Assembly: GCA_016870235.1 (NCBI GenBank)
Contig: VGCB01000105.1
Span: forward strand, 1-7,906
From: Actinomycetota bacterium
Lineage (GTDB): Bacteria > Actinomycetota > Thermoleophilia > Gaiellales > Gaiellaceae
Direction of reading: 5' to 3'
DNA length: 7,906 nucleotides
The notes under the pieces were generated by a model. That model did not search any database and had not been told where the DNA came from. It worked only from the letters and a program-made list of their open reading frames with translations. This document shows positions 1 to 5,689 of the stretch, one piece after another (the stretch's first letter is position 1; every line of letters starts with the position of its first letter). The position numbers and the translations under genes were made by a program.

Positions 1-2604
1 GAAGAGTGGCGGACACGGAAGCTGCCTGTAGTCACCGTGTCGAAGACCGTCGCCACATCGATCGACCGCTCCTACAACTGGACGGTCAAGAAGTACGTGT
101 CGACAGACCCGAACTGCGAGACGGACGCCGCAGCCGGCTACGTCGATGCCCAGACCGCTCCCTCTGGTCTCCAGATCAACCTCTTCAACGGCCAGTCCGA
201 CACGGTCTGCTGGAAGATCGTCTCCGATCGCGGAGCCCCGGTTGAGAGCAACGGTCAAATGACCGGCACGATCACGATCCACAACCCGACTGGCCCAGGT
301 GAGGCGATCACCGTTCCGATCCCCGTGACCGTCAACACGGTGACCGATCTCGTGTCGCCGGGTGGGGCTGCTACGGTCGACTGCCCGGGTGGGCTGCCGC
401 AGACGCTCGATCCGGCAACCAAGAATCAGCCCGGTGAAACGCTCGTCTGCACGTACTCGAAGCCGCTGACCTCGAGTGCGGCGGGCACGAACACCGCGAC
501 CGCGGTTGTCGAGAACGGAACGACCGACCTCACGTACTCGTCGGGCGCCGTTCCGTTCGACCCGAGCACCGGGACGGTCAACGAGATCGACGAGAGCGCG
601 TCGCTCGACGATGATCGAAAGGTCGGAGCCTTCACCAACCTGAGCGGTGATCGGACCGACATCTACACCGAGACCTTCACGTGCCCGTCGACTCAGAGCG
701 TCGTGAACACCGCGACGCTGACCGAGCTCGACTCGGGCACGACGCACAACGATCCGGCCCACCTCAAGGTCAACTGCCACGGCCTCACCGTGACGAAGAC
801 GGCAACCACGGCGCTGACCAAGTCGTACGACTGGACGGTGCTGAAGGAAGTCTCGATCGACAACGGTGTCACCTGGCAGGCCGCCAACACGGTCAACCTC
901 TTCTCGGGCGACACGCGGAACTTCAAGTGGAAGATCACCTACACGCGCCTCGCGGCCGTCGAGTCCGGCTTCGGCGTCAGCGGCAAGATCAAGATCAACA
1001 ACAGCTCGCCGCTCCTCGCCGACGACGTTTCGGTGTCGGACCTGCTTCCGGGCGCGAGCGGTCTCGTCGTGGACTGCAGCTCGGATCCGGGCGCGCAGAC
1101 GACGGTCGACGTGCCGGCCGGCGAGTTCCGTGAGTGCGACTACTCGGCCACGCTCCCAGACGGGACGACCAGAACCAACACGGGCAAGGCGACACTCTTC
1201 GGTACGGACTACACCGGGACCGCCCAGGTGGACTTCTCCGGGGCAACCGTGACCGAGGTCGACGCTACGGCGAGGCTCGTGGATCCTCACGGTATCGACG
1301 AGGTCAAGAGCGGTAGCGGAAGCGTCGTCATCAACGATTCGACGAGCTGTGGGACGTCGACGAAGATCACCAACAAGGCGACCCTGACCGAGACCAACTC
1401 GGGGACCGTGCGCGAGAGCACAGCCGAGCTCAACCGCAACTGCTACGAGCTCACGGTCACGAAGGACGCAGCGACGTCCCTGAAGCGGAAGTGGACGTGG
1501 CAGATCGTGAAGGACGGCGATCAGACGCAGATCGACATCCAGAACGGTCAGAGCTTCGTCGTCAACTACACGGTGACTCCGTCCGCGACGTCGGCCGACT
1601 CGAACTGGGCCGTCGCCGGCAAGATCACCGTCTCGAACCTCGCGCCGATCTCGGCTGAGATCACCAGCGTGGCGGACATCGTCTCCGCCGGTCTGGCGGC
1701 CACCGTCGACTGCGCGGTCACCTTCCCGTACACGATCTCGGCGGGCGGGAAGCTCGAGTGCACGTACATCCGAGCCCTTCCCGACGGCACGGATCGGACG
1801 AACACCGCCGCCGCGTCGCTCCAGAACTACGCCTACAACGCGGCGGGCACGGGAACGAAGTCGGGTACGACCGACTTCAGCGGAACCGCCAACGTCGCGT
1901 TCGGCTCCGCGACGATCGAGGAGATCGACGAGTGCGTCGGCGTCACGGACGACAATGGCCCGCTCATCGACCTTGTCCTCGACACCGAGCTCTGCGCAAG
2001 CGAGCTGCCGAAGTCCTACCAGTACAACGTGGACCTCGGCCTCGCGTACGAAGGCAAGTGCGGGCAGAACACGCACAAGAACATCGCGTCCTTCCTGACG
2101 AACGACACGGCCACAACGGGATCCGACGATCACACCGTTGTCGTCAACATCACCTGTCAGCTCGGCTGCACGCTCACGCAGGGCTACTGGAAGACGCACT
2201 CGGCCAAGGGGCCGGCACCATACGACGATCGCTGGCTCTTGCTCGGCGACGCCGACGGAGATGGCACCAGCGAGGGCCAGGACGAGACGTTCTTCAAGAG
2301 CGGCAAGACCTGGTACCAGATCTTCTGGATGCCTCCGAAGGGAGGCAATGCCTACCTGCAGCTTGCGCACCAGTACATGGCCGCCAAGCTGAACGTCGTG
2401 GCCGGCGGGGCGAGCACGGCACCCGCGGTCGCGAGTGCGATCGCAGGAGCCGAAGGGCTGTTCAATGCTGCCGCTCCCGGCACGACCTTCGCCACGAAGG
2501 CGATCAGCGACCAGGCGAAGGGCTACGCCTCGACCCTCGGGGCCTACAACGAGGGCTCGATCGGCCCCGGTCACTGCGACGAGGACGCCAACTCGAAGGT
2601 GTAG
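1..2604 (+). CDS. Large repeat-containing, probably exported protein with C-terminal GYWKTH domain (5' partial)
   Basis: The frame is open from base 1, so the gene starts outside the window; 867 residues are visible and the stop is TAG at 2602-2604. The GTG at 37 is not a credible start, because it falls inside the first repeat (VTVSKT, matching VTVTKT in the second). Three beta-rich, Thr/Ser/Asn-rich repeats follow one another, each opening with a [LV]TV[ST]K-x(8-9)-[YW]-x-W pattern and containing V-D-C, an [EV]-C-x-Y motif, a later Cys and a closing N-x-C or N-C. From residue 723 a different domain begins with CTLTQGYWKTH and ends in IGPGHC (Cys859). It contains SGKTWYQIF and GGNAYLQLAHQYMAAKLN. 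I recall this repeat-plus-GYWKTH architecture from secreted proteins of Actinobacteria and Chloroflexota, where the function is unknown. Paired Cys, low Lys and few hydrophobic stretches suit a disulfide-stabilised surface or matrix protein. No LPXTG motif or C-terminal membrane anchor is present, and the signal peptide cannot be judged. Export and adhesion roles are inferences. Confidence 0.85.
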   Translation, partial: EEWRTRKLPVVTVSKTVATSIDRSYNWTVKKYVSTDPNCETDAAAGYVDAQTAPSGLQINLFNGQSDTVCWKIVSDRGAPVESNGQMTGTITIHNPTGPGEAITVPIPVTVNTVTDLVSPGGAATVDCPGGLPQTLDPATKNQPGETLVCTYSKPLTSSAAGTNTATAVVENGTTDLTYSSGAVPFDPSTGTVNEIDESASLDDDRKVGAFTNLSGDRTDIYTETFTCPSTQSVVNTATLTELDSGTTHNDPAHLKVNCHGLTVTKTATTALTKSYDWTVLKEVSIDNGVTWQAANTVNLFSGDTRNFKWKITYTRLAAVESGFGVSGKIKINNSSPLLADDVSVSDLLPGASGLVVDCSSDPGAQTTVDVPAGEFRECDYSATLPDGTTRTNTGKATLFGTDYTGTAQVDFSGATVTEVDATARLVDPHGIDEVKSGSGSVVINDSTSCGTSTKITNKATLTETNSGTVRESTAELNRNCYELTVTKDAATSLKRKWTWQIVKDGDQTQIDIQNGQSFVVNYTVTPSATSADSNWAVAGKITVSNLAPISAEITSVADIVSAGLAATVDCAVTFPYTISAGGKLECTYIRALPDGTDRTNTAAASLQNYAYNAAGTGTKSGTTDFSGTANVAFGSATIEEIDECVGVTDDNGPLIDLVLDTELCASELPKSYQYNVDLGLAYEGKCGQNTHKNIASFLTNDTATTGSDDHTVVVNITCQLGCTLTQGYWKTHSAKGPAPYDDRWLLLGDADGDGTSEGQDETFFKSGKTWYQIFWMPPKGGNAYLQLAHQYMAAKLNVVAGGASTAPAVASAIAGAEGLFNAAAPGTTFATKAISDQAKGYASTLGAYNEGSIGPGHCDEDANSKV
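31..2160 (+). repeat. Three tandem protein-level repeats (about 251, 222 and 237 residues)
   Basis: The units run 31-783, 784-1449 and 1450-2160. The starts align as VTVSKTVATSIDRSYNWTV, LTVTKTATTALTKSYDWTV and LTVTKDAATSLKRKWTWQI. Each unit then carries a G-[KQ]-[IM]-[TK] strand followed by N (GQMTGTITIHN, GKIKINN, GKITVSN), then V-D-C, then an [EV]-C-x-Y motif followed by a T-N-T-[AG] strand (TNTATAVVENG, TNTGKATLFG, TNTAAASLQN), then an E-[IV]-D strand, and a final Cys (NCHG, NCYE, NITC). The similarity is clear in protein but diverged in DNA, so these are old duplications rather than a recent slippage array. Unit three has extra Cys residues near its end (DECVG, ELCAS, GKCGQ). Confidence 0.8.
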
Positions 2605-2624
2605 AAATGGCACATGGGGTCACG

Positions 2625-2664
2625 CTGGAGGGTTCTGTCGCGCAAGCTCGACAGAACCCTCCAG
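2625..2664 (+). terminator. Perfect 16-bp hairpin 20 bases after the repeat-protein stop, probable terminator
   Basis: CTGGAGGGTTCTGTCG (2625-2640) is followed by an 8-base loop and its exact reverse complement (2649-2664). The stem has no mismatch and about 60% GC. No T-run follows, so this is not a textbook intrinsic terminator, but U-less hairpins placed just after a stop are commonly proposed as terminators in high-GC actinobacteria. It could act on transcripts of either strand. An mRNA-stabilising 3' structure is the alternative. Confidence 0.6.
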
Positions 2665-3059
2665 ACGACTCCGAGAGCACCCCACCTCCGCTGAACGGCA
2701 GCAGTCAGTGCGATATGGGGCGTCCTGGAGTCGCCGGAGGCCGGTATTCGAAGTGATGTCCCGCTGTCACTCGAGGCGGGGACCCTGTTTCCTCAAGGCC
2801 GCTCCGCGACCGCCTTCGCCCCGGATGCCGATGGCTTGAGCGGCTGGCCGAGCTGTCACAACGGCAGCGACCCACCACTGCCGCTTCTCCGGCAGCAGAT
2901 CACCTGTCCCTCTCGGGCGATGACAGCGTGTCCTATGGGACGTCGCCGGCTTGGGTGTGCACCGAAACGGAAGACGTCAGCACCGTGAGACGGAAGTGTT
3001 CATTCGAGTGAATCGGTCCCTATCAGAGGACTGCGTTTCGGTGGGATGGCGCTGTCGTT
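2665..3059. other. Intergenic stretch with no recognisable gene
   Basis: About 395 bases lie between the hairpin and the DUF4143 remnant. Frames here are short and their translations resemble no family I recognise. Only small structures are visible: a 6-bp stem with a 6-base loop (CTGCCG 2878-2883, CGGCAG 2890-2895) and a 10-bp inverted repeat (CACCGAAACG 2960-2969, CGTTTCGGTG 3034-3043). Decayed coding sequence or the scar of an old rearrangement is likely, given the broken gene just downstream. Confidence 0.4.
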
Positions 3060-3386
3060 GACGGCGACTACGTCCGCCGCATCGTCGACGACGGACTCCA
3101 CGAGCTCCGAGGGCTCGCGCCAGAGCGAAGCGCGCGTGCGCCACCTGCGTCCACACGGCGGCGCACCGTGAGATCGACCTCATCGTCGAGAGCGCGGCGG
3201 GCGGTCGTCGCGATCGAGGTCAAGCTCACGAGGAGCGTCACCGACGAGCACGTGCGGCACCTTCGATGGCTCAAGGAGCGCATCGGCCGTGATCTCATCG
3301 ACCGCGTCGTCGTCACCACGGGCGAATACGCCTACCGGCGGCCAGACGGGATCGCCGTCGTGCCCGCTGCGCTTCTCGGCCCGTAG
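3060..3386 (+). pseudogene. Remnant of a DUF4143/AAA-family ATPase: internal deletion plus at least two frameshifts
   Basis: Intact members of this family are roughly 400 residues, with an N-terminal P-loop ATPase and a C-terminal DUF4143 region. Here the N-terminal signature survives as DYVRRIVDDGLHEL in the frame of 3060. The Walker motifs and core are absent. The C-terminal region resumes as EARVRHLRPHGGA in a second frame (to about 3165). It continues as REIDLIVESAAGG in a third frame from 3167, then as AVVAIEVKLTRSVTDEHVRH in the frame of 3060 through IAVVPAALLGP and the TAG at 3384-3386. The EVDL/EIDL and AIEVK motifs resemble a nuclease-like fold common in this family. No start codon leads into the N-terminal scrap. 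The last piece alone gives a 72-codon open frame from a GTG at 3168, but it is a fragment, not a small gene. The family match is recalled from the conserved C-terminal segment, which is unusually clear. Confidence 0.8.
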
Positions 3387-3413
3387 GGTGTGTCGCGTGA
3401 GGCCGCAGACGCA

Positions 3414-3418
3414 GAAGG
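3414..3418 (+). promoter_or_regulatory. Ribosome binding site that sets the hydrolase start at 3426
   Basis: GAAGG lies seven bases before the GTG at 3426. The upstream in-frame GTG at 3390 has only TAGG two bases away, which is too close for initiation. Family members also start near RVEILGSGG, which supports 3426. Confidence 0.5.
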
Positions 3419-3425
3419 CGGGGCG

Positions 3426-4283
3426 GTGAGAGTCGAAATCCTCGGCTCAGGTGGGGCGGCGACGATTCCACGCCCGGGATGTCAGTGTCGCGTCTGCGCC
3501 GAGGCTCGCGTTCGGGGTGTCCCGCATGCCCGCACGGGGCCGAGCGTCTTCGTCCACGGGCCGAACATCCTCTTCGACACGCCGGAGGAGTCGAAGCTCC
3601 AGATCGACCGCGCCGGGATCCGCGAGATCGCCGCCTGCTTCTACTCGCACTGGCATCCGGATCACACGATGGGGCGGCGGATGTTCGAGACGCGGAACGG
3701 CGACTTCCGCACGTGGCCCCTGGCGCTGAAGCGACCGCTCGTGACCGACGTCTACCTGCCCGAGCAGGTGGCGTTCGACTTCCGCACCTATCTCGGCGGC
3801 TGGGATCATCTCCTGTTCATGCAGGAGCGCGGCTGGATCCGCCTTTACGAGCTGAGTGACGGTGACATCGTCAGGATCGGCGACGTGACGGTGCGGCCGT
3901 TCCGGCTCGCCGAGGACTACGTCTACGCGTTCGAGCTGACCGATGCCGGCGGGCGGCGGCTGTTCCTCGCGATGGACGAGCTCAACGGCTGGGTGCCGCC
4001 GGCCGATATCCGCGGGTGCCAGCTCGCGGTGCTCCCGCGCGGGATCGACGAGCACGACCCCTTCACCGGCGAGCGGCGCGTCCACCAGGATCATCCGGTG
4101 CTGCGGTTCGAGGCGACGTTCGCGGAGACGCTCGAGATCGTCGACCGGCTCGAGGCGGAGCGGGTCGTGATGATGCACATCGAGGAGTTCGACGGTCTCT
4201 CCCACGACGACCTTCTCCGGCTCGAGCCGATCGTCGGACGGAACATCACGTTCGCGTACGACGGGTTCGTCGTCGACGTGTGA
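3426..4283 (+). CDS. MBL-fold metallo-hydrolase, PhnP-like phosphodiesterase family
   Basis: A 285-residue protein from GTG 3426 (297 if the less likely GTG at 3390 is used). It begins with the beta-strand and loop VRVEILGSGGAATIPRPG, then C19-x-C21-x-x-C24, which matches the structural-zinc cysteines described for E. coli PhnP. The active-site signature H75-W-H77-P-D79-H80 follows, and a later D184 (LAMDEL) and H251 (VMMHIEE) are the expected metal ligands. The family hydrolyses phosphoester bonds, PhnP acting on phosphoribosyl cyclic phosphate, but nothing nearby belongs to the C-P lyase pathway, so the substrate is unknown. Two departures from PhnP are visible. The region where a mid-protein His ligand is expected reads PFRLAEDYVYAF with no His. 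The zinc-binding His three residues after H251 is Glu254. The protein has no signal peptide and is probably cytoplasmic. The methyltransferase gene starts 24 bases after its stop, suggesting co-transcription. Confidence 0.85.
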   Translation: MRVEILGSGGAATIPRPGCQCRVCAEARVRGVPHARTGPSVFVHGPNILFDTPEESKLQIDRAGIREIAACFYSHWHPDHTMGRRMFETRNGDFRTWPLALKRPLVTDVYLPEQVAFDFRTYLGGWDHLLFMQERGWIRLYELSDGDIVRIGDVTVRPFRLAEDYVYAFELTDAGGRRLFLAMDELNGWVPPADIRGCQLAVLPRGIDEHDPFTGERRVHQDHPVLRFEATFAETLEIVDRLEAERVVMMHIEEFDGLSHDDLLRLEPIVGRNITFAYDGFVVDV

Positions 4284-4307
4284 GCGGGCGGCTGCGAGAA
4301 TCGCGAT

Positions 4308-4991
4308 ATGAGTGATGCTGTCGACGCACGGGTCGCGCTTCAACAAGCGCGAGCGAGAGAGCTCGAGGAGCGACTGGTGCGGCTCCTCTCGCCGCTGACG
4401 GGCGACGAGCGGGTGCTCGATGCCGGCTGCGGGGCGGGGGCGCTGGCACAGGCACTCGCGCCGCACGTGCGGGAGGTGGTCGGGGTCGATCAGGACGAGG
4501 CTCTGCTCGCGGCCGCTCGGGCCGGGTCGCCGGCGAACTGCGTCTTCGAGGCGGGCGACATCACCCATCTCTCGTTTCGGTTCGGGGAGTTCGACGTGGC
4601 CGGGTGTTTGCGTGTGTTGCACCACGTCCGGCGGCCGGAGCTCGTGGTGTCGGAGCTGGCGCGAGTCGCCCGGCCGGGCGGACTCGTTCTCGTCGTCGAT
4701 CAGCTCGGCGATGTCGACCCGCTCGTCTCGATCGAGATCGACCGCTTCGAGCGCGAGCGCGACCCGTCGCACACGCGACTCCTCGCCGATGCCGATATCC
4801 GGTACCTGTTGGACGCGAACAACCTGGTCGTCAGGGTGGCGGAGGTCGCGACCGAGATGCGCGACCTCGAGCAGTTCCTCGACATCGCCGGGCTCGAGGG
4901 TGAGCACCGCGAACGCGTCCGGCGGATGGCGCCCGGGCCTGTCTATCCGATCGAGGTGGGGTGGTACGTCGCGCGCGTGCCCGGCGGATGA
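4308..4991 (+). CDS. Class I SAM-dependent methyltransferase (Methyltransf_11/UbiE-like)
   Basis: A 227-residue protein from ATG 4308. A short helical N-terminus (about 1-33) leads to SAM-binding motif I, VLDAGCGAG at 36-44. The acidic residue ending strand two is D61 (VVGVD), motif II-like AGD lies at 82-84, and the post-core strand LRVLHHV is at 101-107. ARVARPGGLVLVVD (119-132) is the usual motif III region. The C-terminal third holds a variable lid (DRFERERDPSHTRLLADADI) and ends in the strand GWYVARV. It transfers a methyl group from S-adenosylmethionine to an unidentified acceptor. UbiE-type quinone or small-molecule methylation is common for this fold but cannot be assigned here. The upstream ribosome site is weak (GAG about ten bases away). 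Its position 24 bases after the MBL hydrolase suggests a two-gene operon. Its last 161 bases overlap, on the opposite strand, the open frame of the transposase. Confidence 0.85.
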   Translation: MSDAVDARVALQQARARELEERLVRLLSPLTGDERVLDAGCGAGALAQALAPHVREVVGVDQDEALLAAARAGSPANCVFEAGDITHLSFRFGEFDVAGCLRVLHHVRRPELVVSELARVARPGGLVLVVDQLGDVDPLVSIEIDRFERERDPSHTRLLADADIRYLLDANNLVVRVAEVATEMRDLEQFLDIAGLEGEHRERVRRMAPGPVYPIEVGWYVARVPGG

Positions 4992-5475
4992 CGTCGTCGC
5001 GTCGTGATTGCGCCGGCGTTGTTGGGTTGAGCTCGTCGGGCATGCCGTACGGCGTCCACGACCAGCGCCATTCCGATGGATGCTCGCACAGTCCTGCACG
5101 GACAGGGTTGTAGAGCACGTACGTCCAAGTGGTCTCGAGCTGGCTCTCGTCCATGATCGGGGCGCACCAGAATCGGCTGCCGAAGAGGTGCCCCCAGCGT
5201 CCGTGCATGTAGTTGAACCAGGCGGCGTAGAGCCCGTTCAGCCGGCGCATCCCGTCGGAGAGATCCTGGCGCGTGCAGGTCACGACGAGGTGGACGTGAT
5301 TCGGCATCAAGCAGACTGCGTGCACCGTCCAGCGGTGCTGTTCCGCGACCTCAGCGAGAAGTCGGGCGTACTTCAAGTAGTCACGCTGCTGGAGGAAGAT
5401 CCGGCGTCGCTCGACGCCGCGTGCTGTCACGTGGAAGGTGCCGTCGGGGAGCAGCGAGCGAGCCCTACGCGCCAT
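4831..5475 (-). CDS. REP-associated tyrosine transposase (RAYT; Y1/IS200-like HUH family), C-terminus replaced or run-on
   Basis: A 214-codon frame from ATG 5473-5475. Residues 1-145 match the Y1 transposase family. They include MARRARSLLPDGTFHVTARG at the N-terminus and the metal-binding HUH motif in CLMPNHVHLVV (His60, His62). LYAAWFN follows, where Tyr83 is the likely catalytic tyrosine, then HGRWGHLFGSRF and YNPVRAGL, typical of REP-associated rather than classic IS200 enzymes. The family cuts and rejoins single-stranded DNA at short palindromes. Such genes are usually single-copy and domesticated, mobilising REP elements in trans. From about residue 162 the frame runs antisense through the methyltransferase gene and becomes Arg-rich with no family resemblance, so the native C-terminus is probably lost or the true product is shorter in function. 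No strong ribosome site precedes the ATG. The inverted-repeat doublet begins 48 bases upstream. Confidence 0.85.
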   Translation of the reverse strand: MARRARSLLPDGTFHVTARGVERRRIFLQQRDYLKYARLLAEVAEQHRWTVHAVCLMPNHVHLVVTCTRQDLSDGMRRLNGLYAAWFNYMHGRWGHLFGSRFWCAPIMDESQLETTWTYVLYNPVRAGLCEHPSEWRWSWTPYGMPDELNPTTPAQSRRDDVIRRARARRTTPPRSDRQARAPSAGRVRGAHPRARRCRGTARGRASRSRPPPP

Positions 5476-5522
5476 CCGGCGACCGTACCGCCGCCGCCCG
5501 ACCGCCGCAATTGGCCGTTTCG

Positions 5523-5641
5523 GCGGGGACAGTCCCCATCCACAGGCGGTGTCGTACGCCCAGGTCGGCGACGCTGAGCGTCAGGCCCGCAGACTCTGTC
5601 CGCACGAGCCAGGTGTGCCTGTGGGAGGGGACTGTCCCCGC
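5523..5641. repeat. REPIN-like doublet: two inverted 25-base repeats with GGGGACWGTCCCC cores
   Basis: The left arm 5523-5547 and right arm 5617-5641 are reverse complements at 23 of 25 positions, separated by 69 bases. Each arm contains a short hairpin: GGGGACAGTCCCC (5525-5537) on the left and GGGGACTGTCCCC (5627-5639) on the right, each a 5-bp stem with a 3-base loop. Each core has CCTGTGG or its complement two bases away on the inner side. The spacer contains another small palindrome (GACGCTGAGCGTC, 5570-5582). The overall length (119 bases) and its position directly upstream of a RAYT gene fit REPINs, the inverted REP pairs mobilised by these enzymes. A GGAG tetranucleotide touches the right core; the left arm has GGAT on the corresponding strand. 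The doublet may also end transcription from the SDR operon. Confidence 0.75.
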
Positions 5642-5648
5642 TTTCGTC

Positions 5649-5671
5649 GGGGGGCGGGGGCGGGTGGGGGG
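5649..5671 (+). other. G-quadruplex-forming motif
   Basis: Four G-runs of 6, 5, 3 and 6 are joined by single-base loops (C, C, T) on the + strand. This is the most stable class of predicted G-quadruplex, with 1-nt loops. It lies between the REP doublet and the stop of the last SDR gene. For minus-strand transcription the G-rich strand is the template, so it might stall polymerase at the operon's end. That role is inferred. Confidence 0.6.
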
Positions 5672-5689
5672 CGAGCCGAGGCGGCGGGC

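Noticed and set aside
37..39. GTG as start of the large repeat protein
   Set aside because: It lies inside the first repeat and the frame is open to base 1 with repeat-like residues upstream, so the start is outside the window.
1758..2756. Plus-strand 332-codon frame within the repeat protein
   Set aside because: It is an Arg/His-rich out-of-frame translation; the repeat and GYWKTH motifs are in the other frame.
2960..3043. 10-bp inverted repeat CACCGAAACG/CGTTTCGGTG
   Set aside because: It is short, widely spaced (64 bases) and does not extend, so it is plausible by chance and not tied to a gene.
3168..3386. A small intact 72-residue gene
   Set aside because: Its sequence is only the tail of a DUF4143 protein, and the matching upstream pieces lie in other frames.
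3390..3392. GTG as start of the MBL-fold hydrolase
   Set aside because: It has no usable ribosome site, and the added 12 residues do not resemble the family N-terminus. GTG 3426 has GAAGG seven bases upstream.
3447..5099. 550-codon minus-strand open frame
   Set aside because: It is antisense to the MBL hydrolase and methyltransferase, rich in Arg/Asp/Pro/His, and shows no domain motif. Long antisense frames are expected at this GC content.
5008..5577. Plus-strand open frame of 189 codons
   Set aside because: It is opposite the transposase, whose conserved motifs are on the minus strand.
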